Origin: CAYSBK01 sp964429265 | GTDB taxonomy: Bacteria; Planctomycetota; Phycisphaerae; Sedimentisphaerales; Anaerobacaceae | Assembly (NCBI GenBank): GCA_964429265.1 | Contig: CAYSBK010000063.1 | Location: 1-12,490 of the forward strand | Direction: 5' to 3' | Length of the DNA: 12,490 nucleotides | Shown here: piece by piece, positions 1-6,769 of the stretch | Position numbering within the stretch: the first letter of the stretch is position 1 | Layout: each line of letters opens with the position of its first letter | The notes under the pieces: model-generated | Databases searched by the model: none | Seen by the model: the letters and a program-made list of their open reading frames with translations, nothing else | Told to the model about the DNA's origin: nothing | Made by a program: the position numbers and the translations under genes

Positions 1-222
1 GCTGCGACAATGGCAACAACGCTCAGCCTCCACGGCTCGGCTGGCGATAGGTTTCCGTGCCATCGTGTCTGGAATCGGGTTTACGGGGCGGCTCTGCGCC
101 GGAGGTAGGTGCACAAGGGTACAGGTCGGCAAGAAGAACCGGGGATGGAAGTCGGGCTTTTGAATGAGGAGGGTGGGCGGCTTCGGGGAGGTGGTAGCTT
201 TTGACTTTCTGAGCAAGGCTGG
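1..222. other. Unresolved left edge, no confident gene
   Basis: No gene can be supported here. Downstream of the prenyltransferase stop, the minus strand stays open to the window edge in the same frame. It includes an ATG at 63-61 that would begin MARKPIASRAVEAERCCHCRS and run off the window; no clear ribosome binding site precedes it. On the plus strand a short frame closes at 106-108 and another at 161-163, either of which could be the tail of a gene entering from the left. Composition does not separate these options. No terminator hairpin with a T-run is visible after the prenyltransferase gene. Confidence 0.3.
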
Positions 223-1149
223 TCAAGAGTGAAGCAGAAAGCCGGCGGACAGCGCCAGGCAGCCGGCCAGGTGTAGCAGGACGGTTTGCTGGTTGGCACG
301 GTATAAGCCGGCAGTGGTAAGGTCCTTCTTGTTGGCGGATTTGATTGCAGCCAGCGCCAGGGGCATCGTGAGCAGATACAAAAGACCTGCAAAGAACGTC
401 CCTGCAGATGTAAGCATAACCGCCGCAAGAACATAGCTTGCCAGCAGTGTCAGGCGGTAAACCCAGACAGAGCGGCTGACACCAAGGCGGACGACGAGCG
501 TGTGCTTGTTGGTGGCCGCGTCGGCGTGGGCGTCCGGGAACTCGTTTATCAGGATTACCAGGAAAATCAGTATGCTGACAATCGCGGCCGGCGGCAGTAT
601 CGTCGGTTCGAGCGTTTCGGTCTGCAGGTAATATGAGCCGGAAACCGGCAGCAGGCCGAATAACAACGCGATGCTGATTTCACCGGCCGTCCGATAGCCC
701 AGTCTTAACGGCGGGGCGGTGTAGAAGAAACCGCCCAGCACTCCGGCAAGGCCCAGCAGCAGTATAAAGATGCTGCGGGTAAGCAACACAATCACCACGC
801 CCAGCATCGAGCCCGTGGCCAAGGCGATGAACGACATAAGCAGAATTAGCCGCGGAGGCAGCACGCCGTTCTGGATGTAACGGCTTCCACCGGAGAATGG
901 GGTTGGATTTGCGTTTGCCCAGTCGTTGCCGGAGATGTGGTCGAAGTAATCGTTTGCGATGTTGGCGCCGGCGTGGAGCAACATTATCGCAAGCAGGGCA
1001 AGTATGAAAAGCCCCGGCTCGAACGCGCCGGCGGTTGCGTAGCCCGCGGCTGAGCCGACCAGTACGGCGCCTGCGCTGGCGGTAAGGAATTTCGGTCGAT
1101 AAGCCAGCAACAAGGTCGAAAGGCTTACGTGTTCGCTTCGCAAGTCCAT
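223..1149 (-). CDS. menA: UbiA-family prenyltransferase, MenA-like
   Basis: Integral membrane prenyltransferase of 308 residues, the usual length for the UbiA superfamily. These enzymes join a polyprenyl diphosphate to an aromatic acceptor; MenA uses 1,4-dihydroxy-2-naphthoate to make demethylmenaquinone in the cytoplasmic membrane. The first Asp-rich motif is NDYFDHISGND at residues 66-76, followed by the PFSGGSR segment at about 84-90. The second is NEFPDAHADAATNKHTL at about 202-218, with D206, D210 and K215. Both bind Mg-diphosphate in this superfamily. Hydrophobic stretches suggest eight or nine membrane helices. The start ATG at 1149 has no obvious ribosome binding site, but a TATAAT lies seven bases upstream, so the message may be leaderless. 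No other menaquinone gene is in the window. Family membership is firm; the naphthoate acceptor is inferred, and other UbiA relatives (4-hydroxybenzoate or chlorophyll-type acceptors) cannot be excluded. Confidence 0.85.
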   Translation of the reverse strand: MDLRSEHVSLSTLLLAYRPKFLTASAGAVLVGSAAGYATAGAFEPGLFILALLAIMLLHAGANIANDYFDHISGNDWANANPTPFSGGSRYIQNGVLPPRLILLMSFIALATGSMLGVVIVLLTRSIFILLLGLAGVLGGFFYTAPPLRLGYRTAGEISIALLFGLLPVSGSYYLQTETLEPTILPPAAIVSILIFLVILINEFPDAHADAATNKHTLVVRLGVSRSVWVYRLTLLASYVLAAVMLTSAGTFFAGLLYLLTMPLALAAIKSANKKDLTTAGLYRANQQTVLLHLAGCLALSAGFLLHS

Positions 1150-1156
1150 AACTGCG

Positions 1157-1162
1157 ATTATA
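1157..1162 (-). promoter_or_regulatory. Candidate -10 box for the prenyltransferase
   Basis: The minus strand reads TATAAT, a perfect sigma-70 -10 box, ending 7 bases before the prenyltransferase ATG. The -35 region is poor (CTGGAG or TGGAGG at 16-17 bases). If used, transcription would start at or next to the ATG, giving a leaderless message, which agrees with the lack of a nearby Shine-Dalgarno sequence. A single hexamer match is weak evidence. Confidence 0.35.
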
Positions 1163-1291
1163 GCCGGTATATCGAGGTCCTCCAGGGTTTTTGCCTTCGT
1201 CGAAGGCCCGGCGCCTCAGGCAAACTGTGCTGTGAATCCGGCGAATCCACGCTGCTGGAGGCTTGACCGCGGCGGTGGCGGCGTCGAAGAT

Positions 1292-3628
1292 ATGCGTATG
1301 GGTCGGACCGGCCGAAGACGTCAAACCAGCACGGGGAAAAGGCGACAAGCGGAAACTACGCCCGCCGAGCCGCAAACTCTCCCGAAACGGTCTGGGTTCC
1401 GCAAGGCTTGGGTGCTGTTTTTGTTGTTGATTGTGGTGGCCGGCTGGGTGGCGGCGACACACGCACCGGCGCTAACCGCAAAGGCATCCAGCTTCGATGA
1501 CGAGCAGTACCTCGAAAAGAACAAGCTGGTTCAGAATCCTTCGTGGAACTCGGCGTGGAGGTTTCTGTCGGAGGTACTGGAACCTTCGACGGTCAGGGGC
1601 TACTACCAGCCGCTTGCGATGATTTCACTGATGCTGGACTACGCAATCGCCGGCAGGGCCGACAACCTGCTGCCTTTCCACGTAACCAGCCTGGCCCTGC
1701 ACGTACTGAACGTCTGCCTGGTGGCCGTGCTGATGTACCTGTTGTTCGGGAACGTCTGGGCCGCGGCCGTTGCGGCATTGCTTTTCGGCGTGCACCCTAT
1801 GACCGTTGAGCCTATCCCGTGGGTCTCGGAGCGCAAGACGCTGCTGGCATCATTCTTCGCGCTTTGGTCGATAATCCTCTACGTTCGCTATGCCCGGCGG
1901 CAAAGACGGACGCTGCTGGTTTTGGCGCTGGTGGCGTACCTGCTGGCGGTGATGTCCAAGCCGACGACGACGGTCGTGCCGCTGTTGCTTTTGTTGATGG
2001 ATTTCTGGCCTCTGAAACGTCTCGGAAAACGGGCGTTCATCGAGAAGATACCGTTTGTCGTTGTTATGGTGGTGTTCGGGATAATCACCGTCATCTCCCA
2101 GGCTCGCACGGCCGTGGTCGTAATGCCGGGCGAGTATTCCCCGGCAAGGATTCCGCTTATTGTATGCCACAACATCATCTTTTACCTGCACAAAATCCTC
2201 TGGCCCGTGCGGTTGTCCTCGCACTACGCGATGCCCAAGCATTTGGCGGTCGGCTCACCGATGGTCCTGGCCGGCGTAATTGGTACGTGCATCCTGGTGC
2301 CGGTGCTGCTGGTGTCGCTGAAGTGGACACGCAGCGTCTTTACGGCGTGGTCGTTTTTCTTCGTCGGTATCCTCCCGACGATGCAGATAATTGGCTTCAC
2401 CAACGTCATCGCCTCGGACAAGTATGCATATCTGCCGGGCGTCGGCCTGGTAATGCTGCTGGCGTTCGTGCTTGGCCGGGTGTTTCGGGCCTTTCAAGAT
2501 TCGCCGGCCAGGATTGCCGCCGTGGTCGCCGTGGCCCTGATGGTGGGCGTGGCCGAATCCACGGCCTGTCGGCGATACCTGGTCCGGTGGCAGGACTCCG
2601 AGGGGCTGTATCGATATATGCTGGCTCTGGCACCGGAGGCACCCTCGCTGCACCTGAACCTGGGCAACATACTGCTCAAGACCGAGAGGTTCGACGAGGC
2701 CTTAGCCCACTACAAGAAAGCGGTCGCCGTTGCCCCACGATATACGCACGCACACCTGAATCTCGGTATTGCACTTTCGGCGGCGGGTAAATATGCGGAG
2801 GCTGCCGAGCAGTTTCAAATCGTATTGCGACAAAAAAAGAACGACAAAGAAGCGATGACCCGCCTGGCTTATGCGCTGGATCGCGCCGGGCGCGGAGACA
2901 AGGCCCTTGAGTGGTACGACCGTGCGCTGCGGCTGTGGCCGGAGGATGCAAAGCTGCTGAACAACTATGCCCTTGCCCTGGCCGGTCGGGGTCGTCCCGA
3001 AAAAGCCGTTGAACTATTCAAGCGGGCCGTCGAGCTGAACGGCAACTCGGTCGAAGTGCTCAATAACCTCGGCAATGCCTACCTGCAGTTGCGGCAGGTA
3101 CCCCAGGCAATCGAGTGCTACCGGAAGGTACTCGCATTGCAAGAGGATTTCGTGCAGGCACACTACAATCTGGCCAACGCCCTTCGCCAAAGCCGACAGT
3201 TCGACGAGGCGATAAAGCACTACGAGCGTGCCCTGCAGCTCGACAGCGGCGATGCCGACGCCCATTATGGCATGGCACTTGCCCTGGTAGAGCAGAAGAA
3301 AGTCGATAGCGCAATAATGCACCTGAAAAAGGCTGTGGCGCTCAACAGCAATTTCGCCCGCGCCTACTACCAGTTGGGCCTGATTTACCACGGCCGCAAC
3401 GATATCGACGCCGCCATCGAGCAGTTTCGCCACGTCCTGCGCATCCATCCCGACGACGCCGAAATGCACTGCAACCTGGGCAGCCTGCTGGCCGAAAAGG
3501 GCCAGCTTCAGGCAGCCATAGAGCAGTTTCGCACGGCGCTCAGGCTCGACCCGCACCTGGACCGTGCCCGCAGGCAGTTGGAGTCGGCCCTTGCCGGGCA
3601 GGCCGGCAACACGCCGCCGCGCCGATAA
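1292..3628 (+). CDS. TMTC-like membrane protein with C-terminal TPR array
   Basis: Large two-part protein of about 778 residues. Numbered from the ATG at 1292, the N-terminal part (about 37-445) has some 11 hydrophobic helices and an early FDDEQYL (D69, D70). It also has a GYYQPL segment and HPMTVEPIPWVSERK at about 168-182, followed by a DFWPLKRL loop. This pattern matches bacterial relatives of eukaryotic TMTC proteins, GT-C-fold putative O-mannosyltransferases that use lipid-linked sugars. The C-terminal part holds nine full 34-residue TPR units in tandem from about residue 451 to 756, each with the N-LG-A / A---Y--AL pattern, then a half repeat. The TPR tail probably binds protein partners or presents substrates. 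Substrate and sugar are unknown. The frame is open from a GTG at 1232, but the extra 20 residues are Gly/Arg-rich and unlike a conserved N-terminus, so ATG 1292 (or 1298) is preferred; neither has a strong ribosome binding site. It could be a non-catalytic TPR scaffold. Confidence 0.85.
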   Translation: MRMGRTGRRRQTSTGKRRQAETTPAEPQTLPKRSGFRKAWVLFLLLIVVAGWVAATHAPALTAKASSFDDEQYLEKNKLVQNPSWNSAWRFLSEVLEPSTVRGYYQPLAMISLMLDYAIAGRADNLLPFHVTSLALHVLNVCLVAVLMYLLFGNVWAAAVAALLFGVHPMTVEPIPWVSERKTLLASFFALWSIILYVRYARRQRRTLLVLALVAYLLAVMSKPTTTVVPLLLLLMDFWPLKRLGKRAFIEKIPFVVVMVVFGIITVISQARTAVVVMPGEYSPARIPLIVCHNIIFYLHKILWPVRLSSHYAMPKHLAVGSPMVLAGVIGTCILVPVLLVSLKWTRSVFTAWSFFFVGILPTMQIIGFTNVIASDKYAYLPGVGLVMLLAFVLGRVFRAFQDSPARIAAVVAVALMVGVAESTACRRYLVRWQDSEGLYRYMLALAPEAPSLHLNLGNILLKTERFDEALAHYKKAVAVAPRYTHAHLNLGIALSAAGKYAEAAEQFQIVLRQKKNDKEAMTRLAYALDRAGRGDKALEWYDRALRLWPEDAKLLNNYALALAGRGRPEKAVELFKRAVELNGNSVEVLNNLGNAYLQLRQVPQAIECYRKVLALQEDFVQAHYNLANALRQSRQFDEAIKHYERALQLDSGDADAHYGMALALVEQKKVDSAIMHLKKAVALNSNFARAYYQLGLIYHGRNDIDAAIEQFRHVLRIHPDDAEMHCNLGSLLAEKGQLQAAIEQFRTALRLDPHLDRARRQLESALAGQAGNTPPRR

Positions 3629-3690
3629 CAGCGGCGGGGGCAGCGCAGCGTTCCATCACAAGGCCCTGTGAATCTCTGCCAGGCTGGCAG
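3614..3690 (+). other. Three consecutive stem-loops around the TPR gene stop
   Basis: Three small inverted repeats follow one another. CCGCCGC (3614-3620) pairs with GCGGCGG (3631-3637), enclosing the TPR stop codon. TCACA (3656-3660) pairs with TGTGA (3667-3671). CTGCCA (3676-3681) pairs with TGGCAG (3685-3690). None is followed by a T-run, so a classical intrinsic terminator is not supported. They could stabilise the 3' end of the TPR message or act with Rho. The rest of the gap to the next gene (to 3827) shows nothing clear. Confidence 0.35.
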
Positions 3691-3827
3691 TGCCGCCGGT
3701 GCGACCTGCAATTTTGCCAGCCTGCACATTGCTTCGGGCGATGCGCAACTTCTTGAGTCGCATACAGTTAAGACCACATCGGCAGCGCCTGCGCCGCTGG
3801 CACGCGTTTTGCACCTTGAAGCTTCGT

Positions 3828-4292
3828 ATGGTAGCGATGTGGTCCGATTGTACATTCGCCGGGGCGCCGGGCGACGGTGTACGCAACAGCGAAACCTTCG
3901 CCGGCGACCAGGTAAGTGTCCTGGCAAGCCAGGCTGGCTGGGCCTGGCCCGGTGCGCTGCGGGATATTTTCAAGCCGCGCAGGGTGAACCTGCTCGTTGC
4001 CCGCGGCGCCGATGAGTTCGCCAGCATTATCGAGTCGAGGCGAATACACACCGCGATTATCGACCTGGACAGCCCCGACTCGGGCGGGTTCGGCGTCGTC
4101 AGGGTCGTGCGGATGGCCGACCCGCTGGTGCCGTGTATAGTGCTCAGCGCCTCGCCGGACCGCGAGGTGCTCGGCAGGGCGCTGGAACTGGATGTGTTCA
4201 GCGTCATCGCCAAGCCCGTGGATATGAGCCTGTTACGGCAACAGCTCAACAGGCTGTTCATAAAAAAGTACGGCAGCTACATATTTGATTAG
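3828..4292 (+). CDS. Divergent response-regulator receiver-like protein
   Basis: About 154 residues from the ATG at 3828, essentially one receiver-like (CheY-type) domain with a short N-terminal extension and no output domain. The fold order is visible: strand 1 VSVLAS (29-34), strand 3 TAIIDLDSPDSGGFG (75-89) with the likely phospho-acceptor D79, strand 4 CIVLSAS (103-109) with the Ser that replaces Thr/Ser, and strand 5 VFSVIAKPVD (123-132) with the conserved Lys-Pro (K129). The acidic pair normally just after strand 1, which holds Mg, is missing (Ala-Ser-Gln instead). The protein may therefore be a pseudo-receiver, or be phosphorylated poorly. It sits 96 bases upstream of groES on the same strand. 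No histidine kinase is in the window. An in-frame GTG at 3690 would add 46 Arg/His/Cys-rich residues that do not look conserved, so it was not used; ATG 3837 is also possible. Confidence 0.65.
   Translation: MVAMWSDCTFAGAPGDGVRNSETFAGDQVSVLASQAGWAWPGALRDIFKPRRVNLLVARGADEFASIIESRRIHTAIIDLDSPDSGGFGVVRVVRMADPLVPCIVLSASPDREVLGRALELDVFSVIAKPVDMSLLRQQLNRLFIKKYGSYIFD
4257..4285 (+). promoter_or_regulatory. Candidate promoter for groES-groEL
   Basis: TTCATA (4257-4262) and CATATT (4280-4285) are each 4 of 6 to the sigma-70 consensus and are separated by 17 bases. They lie in the end of the receiver-like gene. Start of transcription near 4292 would give a leader of about 95 bases containing the 4301-4334 hairpin. 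A second TAAAAT at 4350-4355 has no matching -35. No TTAGCACTC-N9-GAGTGCTAA (CIRCE) repeat was found upstream of groES. This is a weak, pattern-only call. Confidence 0.25.
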
Positions 4293-4300
4293 AGGACTCG

Positions 4301-4334
4301 CCCGGCGCGGCGGCACAGCCATCCGCGAGCCGGG
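4301..4334 (+). other. GC-rich hairpin in the groES leader
   Basis: CCCGGC (4301-4306) pairs with GCCGGG (4329-4334), GCGG (4307-4310) with CCGC (4323-4326), and GGC with GCC around an ACA loop (4312-4320), with small bulges. Such a stem should be very stable. It is followed by TTGGCT, not a T-run, so it is not a standard terminator for the receiver-like gene. It may be a leader structure affecting groES expression or message stability, or a Rho-type 3' end. The role is inferred only. Confidence 0.4.
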
Positions 4335-4388
4335 TTGGCTGGTCACGGTTAAAATCGGAAGGATGTTTTTGAAAGGAGCAGAGAGAAA

Positions 4389-4676
4389 ATGAAGATTCGA
4401 CCATTGGCCGACAAAGTGCTTGTGCAGCGTCTCGAAGCAGAGAACAAGACAGCGGGCGGAATCGTTCTGCCGGATACGGCAAAGGAAAAACCGCAAAGAG
4501 GAAAGGTCATCAGCGTAGGCGAAGGCAAGCTGCTGGACGACGGAACGCGAAGGAAGATGCAGGTCAAGAAAGGAGACGTGGTGCTTTTCACCAGCTATGC
4601 CGGCACCGAGATAAAAGTTGACGGCAAGGAATATCTCATAATGGACGAATCGGACATAATGGCTGTTATCGAGTAA
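4389..4676 (+). CDS. groES: GroES co-chaperonin (Hsp10)
   Basis: Co-chaperonin that caps the GroEL ring as a heptamer in the cytoplasm, closing the folding chamber during the ATP cycle. At 95 residues it is full length for bacterial GroES. The N-terminal IRPLADKVLVQ strand (3-13) is typical. The mobile loop (about 16-33) carries the GroEL-contacting tripeptide I25-V26-L27 in GGIVLPDTA. The roof loop region DDGTRRKM (50-57) and the C-terminal KEYLIMDESDIMAVIE are also standard. The start is fixed by AAAGGAG ending 10 bases before the ATG (GGAG at 4375-4378). It precedes groEL by 86 bases on the same strand, the classical operon order. Nothing in the protein is odd. Confidence 0.98.
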   Translation: MKIRPLADKVLVQRLEAENKTAGGIVLPDTAKEKPQRGKVISVGEGKLLDDGTRRKMQVKKGDVVLFTSYAGTEIKVDGKEYLIMDESDIMAVIE

Positions 4677-4685
4677 CCGAGGGGA

Positions 4686-4706
4686 CACGGGGGCGCGTCG
4701 CCCGTG
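4686..4706 (+). other. Hairpin between groES and groEL
   Basis: CACGGG (4686-4691) pairs with CCCGTG (4701-4706), and inner GCG/CGC bases can extend the stem towards a three-base loop with a two-G bulge. It lies 9 bases after the groES stop and about 40 bases before the groEL Shine-Dalgarno. No T-run follows, so full termination is unlikely; it could set the groES to groEL ratio by partial stop or RNA processing. This is inference. Confidence 0.35.
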
Positions 4707-4762
4707 CCCGGCGGCGAACGTTGTGAAACCGCAATTGGAAAATGTGAAGGAGAATAAGACAT

Positions 4763-6385
4763 ATGGCAGCAAAAAAGATAGCTTTCGGAACCGACGCTCG
4801 CTCAGCCATCCGTGACGGCGTCAAGAAACTTGCAGATGCCGTGAAAATCACCCTGGGGCCTTGCGGGCGGAACGTCGTGCTGGAAAAATCATTCGGTTCG
4901 CCGACCGTCACCAAGGACGGTGTGACCGTGGCGAAGGAAATCGAGCTGGAAGACCCCTATGAGAACATGGGAGCCCAGATGGTCAAGGAGGTGGCCTCGA
5001 AGACCTCCAGCGTAGCAGGCGACGGCACAACCACCGCTACCATCCTTGCTGAAAGCATTTTCGAAGAGGGGCTCAAGAACATCACCGCCGGCGCCAACGC
5101 GATGCAGGTCAAGCGAGGCATCGACAGGGCGGTCGATGCAATAGTCGAACAGCTTCAGAAGATGAGCATCAGCGTGGACTCCAGCAAGCAGATCGAGCAG
5201 GTGGCCACCTGCTCGGCGAACCAGGACGTCGAGATCGGCAAGAAACTGGCCGAGGCGATGGACAAGGTCGGCAAGGACGGGGTTATCACCGTCGAGGAGG
5301 GCCAGTCGCTCGAGACTACCGTCGAGCTGGTTGAGGGTATGCAATTCGACAAGGGATATCTCAGCCCCCACTTCATCAACAACCTCGAGAATATGACGGT
5401 CGTGCTGGAGAAACCCTACATCCTGATCCACGAGAAGAAGATAAGCTCGGTCAAGTCGCTGGTCCCACTGCTTGAGAAGGTTGCCAAGCAGGGCAAGCCG
5501 CTGCTGGTCATCGCCGAGGACGTGGAAGGTGAAGCGCTGGCGACGCTGGTGGTCAACAAGCTGCGAGGCGTGTTGCAGGCGGCCGCCGTAAAGGCGCCCG
5601 GCTTCGGCGACCGAAGAAAGGCGATGCTCAGCGACATCGCCGTGCTCACCGGCGGCGAGGCTATCTTTGAAGACCTCGGCATCGAGCTGGAAAACATCGA
5701 CCTGAAGATGCTCGGCCGGGCCAAGAGGGTCACCATCGACAAGGATACCACCACGATTATCGAGGGGGCCGGCAGCACCGAGGCCATAAAAGGCAGAATC
5801 GAACAGATAAAGACCGAGATAGAGGCCTCCACCAGTGACTACGACATCGAAAAGCTGCAGGAGCGTCTGGCCAAGCTGGCCGGCGGCGTGGCCCAGATAA
5901 ATGTCGGGGCCGCCACCGAAGCCGAGATGAAGGAGAAGAAGGCCCGCGTCGAGGATGCGCTCCACGCTTGCCGGGCGGCCGTCGAAGAAGGGATACTTCC
6001 CGGCGGGGGTGTGGCGATGCTGCGTGCGCTGCCGGCGCTGGACAAGATAAAATGCAACGGCGACGAAAAGATAGGCGTCGACATAGTCCGCCGCGCCGTT
6101 GTGGCGCCGATAAAGCAGATCGCCGTGAACGCGGGGCTGGACGGCTCCATCGTCGCACAAAAGGTTATGGAAAGCAGCGATACCAATTTCGGCTACGACG
6201 CGCTGCGAAAGCAGTACGGCGATATGATAAAGTTCGGCGTAATCGTCCCGACCAAGGTCGAGAGAACCGCCCTGCAGAACGGTGCGTCGATCGCTTCGTT
6301 GCTGTTGACCACCGAGGCAGTTGTCAGCGAAATCCCCGAGAAGAAGGAAACGCCTCCTGCGTCGCCCGGAGGCGGGATGTACTAA
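4763..6385 (+). CDS. groEL: GroEL chaperonin (Hsp60)
   Basis: ATP-driven folding chamber, normally two stacked heptamers working with GroES in the cytoplasm. The 540 residues align with E. coli GroEL with unchanged numbering at each checked point, from residue 30 to 153 and again at residue 496. Conserved nucleotide-site elements include TLGP (30-33), TKDG (50-53), AGDGTTTAT (85-93), the catalytic Asp in RVEDALHA (D398 in E. coli numbering) and the PGGGVA loop (near 415). Unusual positions compared with E. coli are C34 (Lys), S83 (Asp), C150 (Ile) and V495 (Asp, which contacts the ribose). The C-terminus ends GGGMY and lacks the repeated GGM tail. The start is supported by AAGGAG (4747-4752), 10 bases before the ATG. 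It is downstream of groES and is followed by a strong terminator. Whether this is the only GroEL of the genome or a specialised copy cannot be told. Confidence 0.98.
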   Translation: MAAKKIAFGTDARSAIRDGVKKLADAVKITLGPCGRNVVLEKSFGSPTVTKDGVTVAKEIELEDPYENMGAQMVKEVASKTSSVAGDGTTTATILAESIFEEGLKNITAGANAMQVKRGIDRAVDAIVEQLQKMSISVDSSKQIEQVATCSANQDVEIGKKLAEAMDKVGKDGVITVEEGQSLETTVELVEGMQFDKGYLSPHFINNLENMTVVLEKPYILIHEKKISSVKSLVPLLEKVAKQGKPLLVIAEDVEGEALATLVVNKLRGVLQAAAVKAPGFGDRRKAMLSDIAVLTGGEAIFEDLGIELENIDLKMLGRAKRVTIDKDTTTIIEGAGSTEAIKGRIEQIKTEIEASTSDYDIEKLQERLAKLAGGVAQINVGAATEAEMKEKKARVEDALHACRAAVEEGILPGGGVAMLRALPALDKIKCNGDEKIGVDIVRRAVVAPIKQIAVNAGLDGSIVAQKVMESSDTNFGYDALRKQYGDMIKFGVIVPTKVERTALQNGASIASLLLTTEAVVSEIPEKKETPPASPGGGMY

Positions 6386-6395
6386 CAGGACCGAT

Positions 6396-6427
6396 GAGAA
6401 CGGGCCCGGCTGACGGGCCCGTTTCTC
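6396..6427 (+). terminator. Intrinsic terminator after groEL
   Basis: CGGGCCCG (6401-6408) and CGGGCCCG (6414-6421) form a perfect self-complementary 8-bp stem around the loop GCTGA. The flanking GAGAA and TTTCTC extend it. The TTTCTCTAAT tract on the 3' side is pyrimidine-rich. It starts 10 bases after the groEL stop and closes the groES-groEL unit, so the next plus-strand gene probably has its own promoter or is read at a low level. Confidence 0.85.
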
Positions 6428-6448
6428 TAATCGGCCGGAGTTCGCAAA

Positions 6449-6739
6449 ATGGTTCTTCGATTCTATGCAAATGCCATATCACGAGCGTCGCGGTCCGTGG
6501 CGGCCGGAATCTTCGTTACGGGTCTGCTGCTGGTGGGCTTCGGGCTTTTGATTTACGTGCTGCCGAGGTTTTTCGCGACCCTTGCGGCCATTGTCTTTTT
6601 CGTGGCGGGGCTTGGCTGCATCGTGACCGCCGTGAAAATCTTCCTGGCCCAGAGACGGTTCGACCGCCTGCACACAGACGACTCGGACGCCTACAGGGAA
6701 AACGTCCGGATTTACCTCGACAGCAATGACGACTGGTAG
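6449..6739 (+). CDS. Small two-helix membrane protein, unknown function
   Basis: I do not recognise this protein. It has 96 residues. An N-terminal basic stretch (residues 4-15, with two Arg) precedes two close hydrophobic helices at about 17-39 (AAGIFVTGLLLVGFGLLIYV) and 42-66 (FATLAAIVFFVAGLGCIVTA). A charged C-terminal tail (67-96) follows, with an acidic end DSNDDW. By the positive-inside rule both ends are probably cytoplasmic. The ATG is preceded by GGAG 8 bases upstream (6437-6440), a good ribosome binding site that supports a real gene. It begins after the groEL terminator and ends 30 bases before the convergent mraY stop, with no clear shared terminator between them. No function can be assigned. 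Confidence 0.7.
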   Translation: MVLRFYANAISRASRSVAAGIFVTGLLLVGFGLLIYVLPRFFATLAAIVFFVAGLGCIVTAVKIFLAQRRFDRLHTDDSDAYRENVRIYLDSNDDW

Positions 6740-6769
6740 GCCCTTGCTCGGTGCGGGTGCATGACCGGC

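Noticed and set aside
23..226. 67-codon minus-strand frame starting TTG at the prenyltransferase stop
   Set aside because: The overlap looks like coupling, but the product is Pro/Ser/Arg-rich with no motif and no ribosome binding site.
1819..2790. 323-codon plus-strand frame inside the TPR/TMTC-like gene
   Set aside because: It is a frame-shifted shadow of a gene with clear membrane and TPR motifs; its own translation is Gly/Arg/Ala-rich without motifs.
3690..3827. N-terminal extension of the receiver-like gene from GTG 3690
   Set aside because: The extra 46 residues are Arg/His/Cys-rich, lack the acidic pair as well, and overlap a hairpin; ATG 3828 is a better start.
3656..4261. 201-codon minus-strand frame opposite the receiver-like gene
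   Set aside because: Ser/Arg/Thr-rich translation with no motif, while the plus strand carries receiver-fold elements in the expected order.
4293..4388. CIRCE (HrcA operator) upstream of groES
   Set aside because: Looked for TTAGCACTC and its inverted partner GAGTGCTAA; neither is present.
4889..6160. Open frame of 423 codons antisense to groEL
   Set aside because: It mirrors the codon-position bias of the GC-rich groEL gene, has no recognised domain, and lies wholly inside a certain gene.
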